Positions 25,298-33,785 of a stretch of DNA of 64,000 bases are shown one piece after another. Location of the stretch: the NCBI GenBank assembly GCA_947452065.1, contig CANGBB010000001.1, forward strand, positions 62,001 through 126,000, given 5' to 3'. The translations under genes and the position numbers were made by a program. The notes under the pieces were generated by a model. That model was not told where the DNA came from, did no database searches, and saw only the letters and a list, made by a program, of their open reading frames with translations. How positions within the stretch are numbered: the stretch's first letter is position 1; every line of letters starts with the position of its first letter. The stretch is from Gammaproteobacteria bacterium (GTDB lineage Bacteria > Pseudomonadota > Gammaproteobacteria > Steroidobacterales > Steroidobacteraceae).

Positions 25298-26425
25298 TCA
25301 GCCCAGCAGATTGCGCAGGGCCTGCAGGTACATGCCGTGCAGCGCCTCGACGTCCTCTAGGCGCACACACTCATTGACCTTGTGGATGGTGGGGTTCGGC
25401 ACACCCAGCTCGACCACTTCCGCGCCCATCTGCGCGATGAAACGGCCATCCGAAGTGCCGCCGCCCGTGGAGTACACCGGCTGCTTGCCAAGGATTTTGC
25501 CGACCGCGCTGCTCACGCCCTTCAGGAGCTTGCCGGGCGGGGTGTAGAAAGGTTCGCCTGAGAGATGCCAGTCCAAGGTGTAGCGCACCTTGTGACGATT
25601 CAGGATCTCTTCGACCGTGGCCTTCAGCTGATCGAGCTTCTGCACGGGCGAATAGCGCAAATTAAAGCGCGCCTTGAGTTCGCCCGGAATTACGTTCGGT
25701 GCGCCGGTGCCGACGTTCAGGTTGGACACCTGAAAGCTGGTGGGCTGAAAGTGTTCGTTGCCATGGTCCCAAACCCGGCTGACCAGTTCGGCCAGCGCAG
25801 GGGCAAAGGTGTGCATGGGGTTTTCCGCCAGCTGCGGGTAGGCGATGTGGCCCTGCACGCCGTGCACCGTCAGGCGACCGGACAGAGAGCCGCGACGCCC
25901 GATCTTGATGGTGTCGCCCGTGACCACTTCGCTGGAGGGCTCGCCGACGATGCACCAGTCGATGCGTTGCTTGCGCTCCATCAGCGTCTCGACCACTTTC
26001 TTGGTGCCGTCGACTGAAGGGCCTTCTTCATCGCTGGTGATCAGGAAGGCGATTGAGCCCTTGTGGTTCGGTTTCTCGGCAACGAAGGCCTCTGTGGCCG
26101 TGATCATGGCGGCCAGCCCGCTCTTCATGTCTGCGGCGCCACGGCCGTAGAGCATCCCGTCGCGTACCGTGGCCACGAACGGGTTGGACTGCCACTCGTG
26201 CAGCGGACCGGTCGGGACCACATCTGTATGGCCGGCGAAGCAGAGCACCGGACTGGCCGTGCCGCGCACCGCCCACAGGTTGTCGACATTGCCGTAGCGC
26301 AGTTTTTCCACCCGGAAGCCACAGGCTTCCAGCCGCTGGGCCATCAGGTCCTGGCAGCCCTCGTCGGCGGGGGTGACGGAGTTGCGCTCCAGCAGGTTGC
26401 GGGTCAGGTCAAGGGTGGCAGACAT
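25298..26425 (-). CDS. dapE: DapE, succinyl-diaminopimelate desuccinylase
   Basis: Zinc peptidase-family (M20) enzyme giving LL-diaminopimelate for lysine and peptidoglycan. 375 aa, the E. coli length. Metal and catalytic motifs: FAGHTDVVPTG, YGRGAADMKSG, TSDEEGPSVDGT, then STGGGTSDGRFI near the C-terminus. Unlike dapD and dapC (12 kb away in this window) it has its own promoter and is divergent from phoB. Confidence 0.96.
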   Translation of the reverse strand: MSATLDLTRNLLERNSVTPADEGCQDLMAQRLEACGFRVEKLRYGNVDNLWAVRGTASPVLCFAGHTDVVPTGPLHEWQSNPFVATVRDGMLYGRGAADMKSGLAAMITATEAFVAEKPNHKGSIAFLITSDEEGPSVDGTKKVVETLMERKQRIDWCIVGEPSSEVVTGDTIKIGRRGSLSGRLTVHGVQGHIAYPQLAENPMHTFAPALAELVSRVWDHGNEHFQPTSFQVSNLNVGTGAPNVIPGELKARFNLRYSPVQKLDQLKATVEEILNRHKVRYTLDWHLSGEPFYTPPGKLLKGVSSAVGKILGKQPVYSTGGGTSDGRFIAQMGAEVVELGVPNPTIHKVNECVRLEDVEALHGMYLQALRNLLG

Positions 26426-26467
26426 CCCGTTCAGGTTCCTCGATCACGTCTGGACATTAACAGCGGA

Positions 26468-26496
26468 CTTATACGGCCAGAGGGCGGTGAGGGCAA
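26468..26496 (-). promoter_or_regulatory. Sigma-70 promoter for dapE
   Basis: On the minus strand TTGCCC (26491-26496), exactly 17 bases, then TATAAG (26468-26473), about 43 bases before the dapE ATG. It is well separated from the Pho box that serves phoB in the same divergent region. Confidence 0.65.
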
Positions 26497-26559
26497 GGGG
26501 ACATCTCTAACGCCCAGACCCCGCTCAGTATTTCACGGAACTGCAATGCGCCATCTTGG

Positions 26560-26577
26560 CTGTCACAATAGTGACAT
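26560..26577 (+). promoter_or_regulatory. Pho box upstream of phoB
   Basis: CTGTCACAATAGTGACAT matches the two 7-mers with 4-base spacer of the PhoB consensus (CTGTCAT-N4-CTGTCAT) at 15 of 18 positions when A/T spacer bases are allowed. It also contains a perfect palindrome TGTCAC-aata-GTGACA. It lies 65 bases before the phoB ATG, consistent with autoregulation; the -10 downstream is poor. Confidence 0.6.
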
Positions 26578-26642
26578 GGACGGCTCTGACACTGATGCCA
26601 GTGCGCCTGCAAATTGCGGCGCGTTACGCGGATGACACTGGC

Positions 26643-27341
26643 ATGAAAGACAAAAACATCCTGTTGGTCGAGGATGAGCGGGCAATACGGGAGATGATCG
26701 CTTTCGGACTGCGCCGCGCCGGCTTCGAGGTGCGTGAGGCCGAGGACAGCCGCGCGGCCCGTGTGGCGATTGCCGACCGCCTTCCCGATCTGGTGCTGAT
26801 CGACTGGATGCTGCCCGACACCAGTGGTTTGGAACTGACACGGACGCTCAAACGCGGCCGTGAAACACGCGATCTGCCCATCATCATGCTCACGGCGCGC
26901 GCCGAGGAATCCGACAAGGTCGCGGGCCTTGAGGGCGGCGCCGATGACTACATTACAAAGCCTTTCTCGCCGCGCGAGCTCCAAGCGCGCGTCAACGCGC
27001 TGCTGCGTCGTACCGAGGGCCATGATGCGGAGGAAGTGCTGAAGGTCGGGGTGCTGGCGATGGATCGGGCGGCCCATCGCGTCACGGCGTCCGATGAGCC
27101 CGTGGAACTAGGGCCAACCGAATACCGGCTGCTGGAATTCTTCATGCGCAATCCCGAGCGCGTATTCAGCCGCGAGCAACTGCTCGACCGCGTCTGGGGC
27201 GGCAATGTCTATGTCGAGGAGCGAACCATCGACGTGCATATCCGTCGCCTGAGAAAGAGCTTGGAACCGGTTAAGGCGGCTGAGTATGTGCAGACCGTGC
27301 GTGGTGCGGGCTACCGGCTGTCGACGAGGCCTGACTCTTGA
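26643..27341 (+). CDS. phoB: PhoB, phosphate-starvation response regulator
   Basis: 232 aa OmpR-family regulator. The receiver domain has acidic pocket E10/D11, phospho-acceptor D54 (LIDWMLPD) and Lys in YITKPFSPRE; a winged-helix effector (about 130-230) contains LGPTEYRLLEFFM, FSREQLLDRVWG and VEERTIDVHIRRLRK. The ATG at 26643 (MKDKNILLVEDE) fits the family; upstream frame adds 29 unrelated residues. It is followed by phoR with a TTGA overlap and preceded by a Pho box. Confidence 0.96.
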   Translation: MKDKNILLVEDERAIREMIAFGLRRAGFEVREAEDSRAARVAIADRLPDLVLIDWMLPDTSGLELTRTLKRGRETRDLPIIMLTARAEESDKVAGLEGGADDYITKPFSPRELQARVNALLRRTEGHDAEEVLKVGVLAMDRAAHRVTASDEPVELGPTEYRLLEFFMRNPERVFSREQLLDRVWGGNVYVEERTIDVHIRRLRKSLEPVKAAEYVQTVRGAGYRLSTRPDS

Positions 27342-28672
27342 TCTCGCGTGCCGTCCGTAATCTGGGTTGGACGGGCGGCATTCTGTTCCGTGTCGGTTTG
27401 ACGGTTTTAATCGGGGCGCTGCTAGGGTTTTTTATCGGTCGTCCCTGGACCGGCGTCGCAGCTGCGCTGGCGGTGGTGCTGGCCTGGCAATGGCGCCGCC
27501 GACTGCAGTTGTTGCAGTGGCTGATGCGCAATTCCTCAGATAGCGCGCCGGAGTGGCGCGGCCAATGGGGTGAGTTGGCAACGGCTATGTTGAGGCAACT
27601 CAAGCGCAAGCAGTTCCACAAGAGCCAGTTGCTGCGCGTCTTGCGACAACTTCGGCAGTCCACCACAGCTCTTCCGGATGGTGTGGTGCTGCTAAGTCCC
27701 AAGGCCGAAATTCAGTGGTTCAATGATGCTGCGATGAGGCTCCTTCGCCTCGCTACCAGCGATCAGGGCCTGCGCATCGATAACCTCGTGCGCTATCCGG
27801 AATTTGTCAGTTACCTGCGTGACGGTCATTTCGAGTCGCCGATCCTGATTCGCTCCATCGGTCCGGTGGAGGGCTGGCTGTCTTTGCAGCTCGTGCCATT
27901 TGGTGAAGGGCAGTTGTTGCTGATGGTAAGAGATGTGACCAGCCAAGCCAGGCTGGATGCCATGCGCAAGGATTTCATCGCCAATGCGTCGCACGAGTTG
28001 CGTTCGCCGTTGACGGTGATTTCTGGTTATTTGGAAACGCTGACATCCGACGACACTTTGGACCCCTTGCTCTCCGGTCCACTAGTAGAGATGCGTCGTC
28101 AGGCGCAGCGAATGAATGGCATCGTTGAGGATCTTCTTAGCCTGTCGCGTTTGGAGGCGGCTGATCGGGAGGCTCCGCGCGAGGAAGTTGATGTCGCAGG
28201 CATCATTGGCCAACTGAAAAAAGATGTACTGGCTCGTGCCGTGCACCCTCAGGAGGTCATGGTGGTCGCCGAGTCTCAGGCGAAGCTGTTGGGCGATACG
28301 CTGCAGATCCACTCCGCATTCCACAACTTGGTCGACAACGCCGCAAAGTACACACCAGCCACGGGCAGTCTCCATGCCCGCTGGTGGGTGGACGCGGATG
28401 GGGCGCACTTTGCCGTCCGCGACACCGGAATCGGCATTCCAGCCGAGCACATCCCGCGGCTCACCGAGCGTTTCTATCGTGTGGACGCCGGTCGCAGTCG
28501 CGCCACCGGAGGCTCCGGACTGGGGCTGGCCATCGTTAAGCATGTACTGCAGCGACACGGTGCGACGTTGGAAATCCGTAGCAGCGAGGGGAAGGGAAGC
28601 GAATTCATCTGCCATTTCCCTCCAGATCGTGTCCAACAAGTGACGTTGCAGCCGGGAACCAACGCGCTATAG
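27338..28672 (+). CDS. phoR: PhoR, phosphate-sensing histidine kinase
   Basis: 444 aa inner-membrane kinase. Two N-terminal membrane helices (about 13-50) with almost no periplasmic loop, a PAS domain (about 105-200), the H-box ANASHELRSPL (H219), N-box NLVDNAAKY, G1 DTGIGIP and G2 GGSGLGLAIVKH. It phosphorylates PhoB when phosphate is low and is held off by the Pst-PhoU complex. It starts with TTG overlapping the phoB stop, so translation is coupled. Confidence 0.95.
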   Translation: MISRAVRNLGWTGGILFRVGLTVLIGALLGFFIGRPWTGVAAALAVVLAWQWRRRLQLLQWLMRNSSDSAPEWRGQWGELATAMLRQLKRKQFHKSQLLRVLRQLRQSTTALPDGVVLLSPKAEIQWFNDAAMRLLRLATSDQGLRIDNLVRYPEFVSYLRDGHFESPILIRSIGPVEGWLSLQLVPFGEGQLLLMVRDVTSQARLDAMRKDFIANASHELRSPLTVISGYLETLTSDDTLDPLLSGPLVEMRRQAQRMNGIVEDLLSLSRLEAADREAPREEVDVAGIIGQLKKDVLARAVHPQEVMVVAESQAKLLGDTLQIHSAFHNLVDNAAKYTPATGSLHARWWVDADGAHFAVRDTGIGIPAEHIPRLTERFYRVDAGRSRATGGSGLGLAIVKHVLQRHGATLEIRSSEGKGSEFICHFPPDRVQQVTLQPGTNAL

Positions 28673-28679
28673 TTCCGCC

Positions 28680-29402
28680 ATGGATCCCGCAGACCTCTCG
28701 CATCACACCTCTCGCCGTTTCAACGAAGACTTGGAGCGCGTCCGTACGCGGGTGCTCGCCATGGGTGGCCTGGTCGAGGAGCAATTGCTGCGTGGCCTGA
28801 CCGCGCTGGTGGAAGGCGACAGCCAGCTTGGCCAGAGCGTTGCGATTGAGGACCGAAAAGTCAACGCTCTTGAGCTCACCATTGACGAGGAGTGCAGCCG
28901 CATCTTGGCCACGCGCGCGCCCACTGCGGGTGATTTGCGGGTCATCGTGGCCACAATCAAGATCATCACCGACCTTGAGCGCATTGGCGACGAGTGCGAG
29001 AAGATTGGCATTGCCGCCAGCCGTCTGGCGGTTGCTGAGCGTCCGAGCGATCACTACCGCGAGGTCCGTCATCTGGGGAAGGCGGTTCAGGATCTGGTCC
29101 ATGACGCGCTGGACGCATTCGCGCGGATGGACGCCGGTCACGCTCTTAACGTGGCGCGTCGGGATCGCATCGTCGATGACGAGTACGAATCGATCCAGCG
29201 TCAGTGCATTACTTTCATGATGGAGGACGTGCGGCAGATCCGGCGCACGCTCGATGTCATGTGGGTGGTCCGTGCCCTTGAGCGCATCGGCGATCATGCC
29301 AAGAACATCTGTGAATACGTCATCTACATGGTGCACGGCAAGGATGTGCGACACACCTCTCTGGATAGTGTCGAAAGTGTGATTCTGCCGCGCAGCGGTT
29401 GA
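28680..29402 (+). CDS. phoU: PhoU paralogue 1, phosphate-signalling regulator
   Basis: 240 aa all-helical protein built from two PhoU repeats. Each repeat has its metal-binding motif: DLERIGDECEK in the first and ALERIGDHAKN in the second. PhoU links the Pst transporter to PhoR and dampens PhoB signalling and phosphate uptake. It follows phoR after 7 bases. A second gene of identical length and clear homology lies past the porin at 31041, so one of the two may have a separate role. In the 226-base gap after it lie an AT-rich inverted repeat and a Pho-box promoter. Confidence 0.94.
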   Translation: MDPADLSHHTSRRFNEDLERVRTRVLAMGGLVEEQLLRGLTALVEGDSQLGQSVAIEDRKVNALELTIDEECSRILATRAPTAGDLRVIVATIKIITDLERIGDECEKIGIAASRLAVAERPSDHYREVRHLGKAVQDLVHDALDAFARMDAGHALNVARRDRIVDDEYESIQRQCITFMMEDVRQIRRTLDVMWVVRALERIGDHAKNICEYVIYMVHGKDVRHTSLDSVESVILPRSG

Positions 29403-29475
29403 CCCCGCCGCTCGCGTAGTCTTCTCGGTCAGGCGGTCTTCCGGCGCTTTTCGGTGGCGCTAAGGAGGCTTGCAA

Positions 29476-29512
29476 CCCCTTGTATTAAAAAGAACTATTT
29501 CTCATTAAGGGG
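29476..29512. repeat. AT-rich inverted repeat upstream of the porin promoter
   Basis: CCCCTT ... AAGGGG flanks a 25-base AT-rich core (TATTAAAAAGAACTATTTCT... region). It stands out against the GC-rich surroundings and sits just before the Pho box. It could be an UP-like element, an operator or a weak terminator of the phoBRU transcript; no known operator consensus fits well. Confidence 0.35.
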
Positions 29513-29535
29513 TGTGTCGCCGCGCGCGCCCCGCT

Positions 29536-29569
29536 CTGACACAAATCTGTCATGACTGCTCGGTATAAA
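29536..29569 (+). promoter_or_regulatory. PhoB-dependent promoter of the porin-phoU-pst operon
   Basis: Pho box CTGACACAAATCTGTCAT (29536-29553) matches the consensus at 16 of 18 positions. It is followed after 10 bases by a -10 TATAAA (29564-29569), the canonical spacing where the Pho box replaces the -35. The predicted transcript would start about 29576 and cover the porin, the second phoU and pstSCAB, since no larger gap follows until pstS-pstC. Confidence 0.8.
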
Positions 29570-29628
29570 GGCGTCGCCCGAGAGTCGCAATTTCTGTGGA
29601 ACAACGTAAGTCAGAGGGAGAGATCAGA

Positions 29629-31029
29629 GTGAAAGCACTTTTCAAGAAGACGTTGATGGCGGGCTCCGTTGCCGCGCTGTTGTCAGCGCCGGCCTTTGCC
29701 CAGAGCGCCGATGCATCGAAGCTCGATGACATCGCCCGTCAGCTCCAGTCTCTGAAGGAGCAGAACGAGCGTCTGCAGGCTGAGGTGGAATACCTGAAGT
29801 CCAACGCCAAGGAAGAACGCAAGCAGATTGCCAGCGATGAGGTTGTGCTGACTGCTCTCAACACGACGGCCTCCGTTGCGGCAAACAAGTACACCTGGAG
29901 TGGTGACTTCCGTTACCGCCACGAGAATATGGCCCCGGAAGAGAATCTGACCACGCGTAATCGTGAGCGCATCCGCGTCCGCTTCGGCGTCGGTGGCAAG
30001 GTGAACGATACCGTCAATTTCAAGCTGCAGTTGTCGACGACCAATTCGGGTAACGACAACTACCGCTCGACCAACCAGACGCTGGGCACCGAGTGGGACC
30101 GCAAGCCGGTCAGCTTTGATCAGGCATATGTCGACTGGAAGGCCAGCGACACGGCCAACCTCGTTCTCGGCAAGATGCCGATTCCCTGGGTCACCACTGT
30201 CAGCTACTTGTTCGACAAGGACCTGACTCCGGAAGGTGCTGCGCTCAAGTACGTGCGCGGTCCGCTGTTCGCGGGTGCCTACTTCGGTGCCATCAACGAG
30301 CGTGATAGCGGAACCAACGCGATGGCTGCCAAGGACGCCGACCTGTGGGCGACTCAGGTCGGCTTCAAGAAGGCCGTGGGCAAGGTGACCTTCACCGGTG
30401 CCGTGGGCTATTTCCAGCTGAACGGTATCCGCGACCGCGTCATCTCGGCGGCAGTGCCGTCAAGTGCTCCGGCCGGTACAAGCTGCTCTCTGGATGGCGC
30501 CTTTGGCTCCGGACAGGGCACGGGTAACAACGCATTCGGTAACAGCACTTACGTCGGTGCGGCCCTGGATGCCACGGGTAGCAGCGCGGTTTGCACACGT
30601 CTGCTCAATGACTACAAGCTCCTCGAGGTGCTGGGTCAGGCCGACTTCGTTGCCGGCAAGTATCCGCTCAGCCTCTTCGTTGACTACATGCAGAACAACG
30701 GTGTTGTTGCCAGCCAGACCAACAAGCAGGATACCGGCTACTCGGCGGGCGTCCTCTTCAACAAGGCTGCCGCTGCCAAGACCTGGGAGCTCGGCTATGT
30801 CTACCAGAAGGTAGAGAAAGATGGTGTCTGGACCGGCTTCCATGATTCCGACTTCGGTGGCGGACTCACGGACACCAGCGGTAGCGTTTTCAAGGCGGCC
30901 TATGTTCCGGCCACGAACTGGACGCTGAACGCCACCTACTTTGTCGATAACCGTTTCATCGACAAGGCGGACAGCGCTGCGACCAAGAACTACAACCGTC
31001 TGCAGCTCGACCTCAACTACAAGTTCTGA
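29629..31029 (+). CDS. Phosphate-regulated outer-membrane porin (putative, Porin_5-like)
   Basis: 466 aa. Signal peptide KALFKKTLMAGSVAALLSAPAFAQ, then a short coiled coil (LDDIARQLQSLKEQNERLQA region, about 30-65), then alternating beta-strand sequence ending in NRLQLDLNYKF with the C-terminal Phe required for outer-membrane assembly. Position between two phoU genes under a Pho box argues for a phosphate-uptake channel, analogous in role to OprP/PhoE but not clearly homologous. I start at GTG 29629, behind GGGAG, which begins the signal peptide; a GTG at 29596 would add charged residues ahead of it. Confidence 0.87.
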   Translation: MKALFKKTLMAGSVAALLSAPAFAQSADASKLDDIARQLQSLKEQNERLQAEVEYLKSNAKEERKQIASDEVVLTALNTTASVAANKYTWSGDFRYRHENMAPEENLTTRNRERIRVRFGVGGKVNDTVNFKLQLSTTNSGNDNYRSTNQTLGTEWDRKPVSFDQAYVDWKASDTANLVLGKMPIPWVTTVSYLFDKDLTPEGAALKYVRGPLFAGAYFGAINERDSGTNAMAAKDADLWATQVGFKKAVGKVTFTGAVGYFQLNGIRDRVISAAVPSSAPAGTSCSLDGAFGSGQGTGNNAFGNSTYVGAALDATGSSAVCTRLLNDYKLLEVLGQADFVAGKYPLSLFVDYMQNNGVVASQTNKQDTGYSAGVLFNKAAAAKTWELGYVYQKVEKDGVWTGFHDSDFGGGLTDTSGSVFKAAYVPATNWTLNATYFVDNRFIDKADSAATKNYNRLQLDLNYKF

Positions 31030-31040
31030 GGAGAGACGAA

Positions 31041-31763
31041 ATGGATGCCGAATCACTAGGCCACCACACATCCAGCCGGTTTGATGCCGATCTGGAGCGG
31101 CTGCGCGGAAACGTGCTGCAAATGGGTGGCTTGGTGGAGCGGCAGCTGCAGCGGGCGCTCGCCGGCTTCGTCGATGCCAACTTCCAGCAGCTCGTGACGG
31201 TCGTCCGTGAGGAGCAGATCGTCAACGAGCTGGAGAGGGCTATCGACGAAGATTGCGGCCGGATTCTGGCGACACGCAGCCCGGTCGGTTCCGACCTTCG
31301 TCTTCTGATCTCGATCCTGAAGTCCAATGCGGATCTGGAGCGGATCGGCGACGAGGCGGAAAAGATCGCTGCGATTGCCGCCAAGCGGTCCGGCCGCGAC
31401 CTGCCGCAGGATGACTTTGTCGAATTACGTCACATGGGTGAAGTTGCCCAGTCAATGGTCCATGACGCGCTGGATGCCTCAGCGCGGTTGGACGCAAAGC
31501 TGGCGTTGGACGTCATCCGTCGTGACCGTGTTCTGGACGAGGAATACGACACACTTCAGCGCCAGTCAGTGGCCCGGTTGTCGGAGGATCCGCGTGGTGT
31601 CCGGCGGACCCTTGATGCGATGTGGGTGGTCCGTGCCCTAGAGCGGGTAGGGGATCACGCCAAGAACGTCTGCGAACACTTGATCTATGCGGTGCATGGC
31701 AAAGACGTACGTCATGTGCCGCTCGAGGATGCCGAGCGTCAACTGAATGAAAATGCAATCTGA
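31041..31763 (+). CDS. phoU: PhoU paralogue 2, phosphate-signalling regulator
   Basis: 240 aa, same length and layout as the gene at 28680, with shared blocks such as HHTS.RF..DLER, RILATR.P, DLERIGDE, LDAMWVVRALER and VHGKDVRH. Both metal motifs are kept (DLERIGDEAEK, ALERVGDHAKN). Sequence divergence is broad, so this is an old duplication and not a recent copy. It lies 11 bases after the porin and 21 before pstS, so it is probably expressed only under phosphate starvation, whereas the first copy travels with phoBR. Confidence 0.94.
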   Translation: MDAESLGHHTSSRFDADLERLRGNVLQMGGLVERQLQRALAGFVDANFQQLVTVVREEQIVNELERAIDEDCGRILATRSPVGSDLRLLISILKSNADLERIGDEAEKIAAIAAKRSGRDLPQDDFVELRHMGEVAQSMVHDALDASARLDAKLALDVIRRDRVLDEEYDTLQRQSVARLSEDPRGVRRTLDAMWVVRALERVGDHAKNVCEHLIYAVHGKDVRHVPLEDAERQLNENAI

Positions 31764-31784
31764 ACTTAGCGGAGTACGAACGAA

Positions 31785-32786
31785 ATGAAGCTGAACAACA
31801 TTTTTGCGGCCGGTTCGCTGGCCGTTCTGGTGGCAGCTGCGGTGCCCGGCATCGCTTCTGCTGCCGATGCCACCATCAAAGTGGATGGATCGAGCACCGT
31901 GTTCCCGATCACCGAGGCTGTAGCTGAGGAATTCCAGATCAGCAAGCGCGGCAAAGTGCATGTGACGGTGGGTATCGCCGGCACCGGCGGTGGTTTCAAG
32001 AAATTCTGCCGTGGCGAGACCGATATTTCGGACGCTTCGCGCCCGATCACGGCGGCCGAGATGGCAGCCTGTGCCCAGGCCGGCATCAAGTACATCGAGC
32101 TGCCGATCGCCTATGACGCGTTGACCGTGGTGGTGAACCCGAAGGCGACCTGGGTCGACCAGATCACCATCGCTGAGCTGAACAAGATGTGGTCCCCGGC
32201 GGCACAGGGCGTCGTCACGCAGTGGAATCAGGTCAACTCCAAGTGGCCTGCTGCAAAGCTGAAGCTCTACGGCCCGGGTAACGACTCCGGCACCTTCGAC
32301 TACTTCACTGAAGCGGTCAACGGCAAGCAGAAGTCCAGCCGTGGCGACTACACGGCGAGCGAGGATGACAACGTTCTGGTGCAGGGCGTGGAAGCCGACG
32401 CCAATGCCATGGCCTACTTCGGCTATGCCTACTATGCTGCGAACAGCAGCAAGATGAAGGCGCTGAAGGTGGTGAACTCCGCCGGCCAGGCTGTGCTGCC
32501 GAGTGAGGCCGCGGTGCTGGATGGTTCGTACAATCCGTTCTCCCGCCCGCTGTTCATTTATGTGAATGCCGAGTCGGCCAAGAAGCCTGACGTCCGCGAG
32601 TTCGTCGAGTTCTACCTGACTAAGGGCGCAAGCTTCGTGAAGGAAGTCAAGTACGTGCCGTTCAAGGCCGGGGCCTACGCGACTGCGCTGGCACATTTCA
32701 AGGCCGGTCGCACGGGTACCGTCTTCAATGGGGTTCCGGCGGTGGGTCTGAAGGTTGAAGATCTGCTGGCGCGCGAGGCCAAGTAA
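31785..32786 (+). CDS. pstS: PstS, periplasmic phosphate-binding protein
   Basis: 333 aa with a signal peptide ([15 protein letters not shown]). The mature start [22 protein letters not shown] has the phosphate-binding GSSTVFP loop; [25 protein letters not shown] and [13 protein letters not shown] supply the other ligands. This is the SphX/PstS2 type rather than the E. coli PstS type. It delivers phosphate to PstCA. The downstream 78 bases hold a strong hairpin before pstC. Confidence 0.93.
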   Translation: MKLNNIFAAGSLAVLVAAAVPGIASAADATIKVDGSSTVFPITEAVAEEFQISKRGKVHVTVGIAGTGGGFKKFCRGETDISDASRPITAAEMAACAQAGIKYIELPIAYDALTVVVNPKATWVDQITIAELNKMWSPAAQGVVTQWNQVNSKWPAAKLKLYGPGNDSGTFDYFTEAVNGKQKSSRGDYTASEDDNVLVQGVEADANAMAYFGYAYYAANSSKMKALKVVNSAGQAVLPSEAAVLDGSYNPFSRPLFIYVNAESAKKPDVREFVEFYLTKGASFVKEVKYVPFKAGAYATALAHFKAGRTGTVFNGVPAVGLKVEDLLAREAK

Positions 32787-32803
32787 GGTCCTGCATTGAT
32801 TTT

Positions 32804-32839
32804 CCCGGCGGAGGTCATGCGTACATGGCCTCCGCCGGG
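32804..32839 (+). terminator. Strong hairpin between pstS and pstC
   Basis: Perfect 11-base-pair stem CCCGGCGGAGG / CCTCCGCCGGG with a 14-base loop, followed by TTATC and no T-run. It probably attenuates transcription or protects the pstS 3' end, giving much more binding protein than permease. It also rules out upstream start codons for pstC. Confidence 0.6.
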
Positions 32840-32864
32840 TTATCATTCACTCAGGTATCAACAG

Positions 32865-33785
32865 ATGGCTGAAGCAGGAAAAAACCACGCGATGCTGCGC
32901 AGACTTCGTCGGCGCAAGATCCGCGACCGCGTGATCGAGTCCCTGCTGCTCCTCTCGGGCCTTTTTGCCGTCTTCATCACGGCAGCCATCGTCTACATTC
33001 TAGTTTCGGAATCCATTCCTTTCTTCCGCCACATCCGGTTGGTCGAGTTTTTCACCGACACGATGTGGACGCCGATGTTCGACAGTCCGCGCTTCGGTAT
33101 CTTGCCGTTGCTAGCCGGCACATTGGTTACCACCTTCGTGGCGCTTTGTGTTGCCATCCCCTGCGGCATCATCATTGCCATCTATTTAAGCGAGTTCGCG
33201 CCGCATCGCGTGCGTGAAGTGGTTAAGCCCTTTCTGGAATTGCTGGGTGCAGTTCCTACAGTGGTATATGGCTACTTCGCCCTGATGATGGTGACGCCGT
33301 TCTTGCGCCATTTTCTCCCGGACCTGCCGGGCTTCAATATGCTCAGCCCAGGTCTGGTCATCGGCATCATGATCATTCCCTACATCGCTTCGGTTAGCGA
33401 GGACGCCATGCGCTCGGTGCCGAACTACATGCGTGAGGGCAGTTATGCCATGGGTGCCACGCGCTTCCAGACCGCCGTGCGCGTGGTTGTGCCCGGCGCC
33501 ATCTCCGGCATTGCCGCGGCCTTCATTCTCGGCATTTCGCGTGCTGTCGGCGAGACCATGGTGGTGGCAGTGGCGGGCGGTCTGCAGCCCAACCTGACCT
33601 GGAATCCGATGGAGTCGGCGGCCACCATTACCGCATTCATCGTGCAAGTGAGCTTGGGTGACCTGCCGCACGATAGCATCGGTTATCAATCGATTTTTGC
33701 CGCCGGCCTGACGCTGATGGTCACGACGCTGATCTTCAACATTGCCGGCTTCATGCTCACGCGCCGCTTCAGAGAGGTGTACTGA
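32865..33785 (+). CDS. pstC: PstC, phosphate ABC transporter permease
   Basis: 306 aa, six membrane helices. N-terminal helix about 20-45 (SLLLLSGLFAVFITAAIVYIL), then the permease core with the EAA-type loop MREGSYAMGATRFQTAVRVVVPGA. ATG 32865 (MAEAGKNHAM) lies after the intercistronic hairpin; the frame is open back to 32796, but that start would be inside the hairpin. The stop overlaps the pstA start by one base. Confidence 0.95.
   Translation: MAEAGKNHAMLRRLRRRKIRDRVIESLLLLSGLFAVFITAAIVYILVSESIPFFRHIRLVEFFTDTMWTPMFDSPRFGILPLLAGTLVTTFVALCVAIPCGIIIAIYLSEFAPHRVREVVKPFLELLGAVPTVVYGYFALMMVTPFLRHFLPDLPGFNMLSPGLVIGIMIIPYIASVSEDAMRSVPNYMREGSYAMGATRFQTAVRVVVPGAISGIAAAFILGISRAVGETMVVAVAGGLQPNLTWNPMESAATITAFIVQVSLGDLPHDSIGYQSIFAAGLTLMVTTLIFNIAGFMLTRRFREVY

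Noticed and set aside
29482-29508. Fur-box reading of the AT-rich core upstream of the porin
   Set aside because: Partial resemblance to AATGAGAA...TTCTCATT only with an insertion; not enough to call.
31638-32846. 402-codon minus-strand frame opposite phoU-2 and pstS
   Set aside because: Spans two well-supported plus-strand genes and has no recognisable domain; codon-phase shadow.
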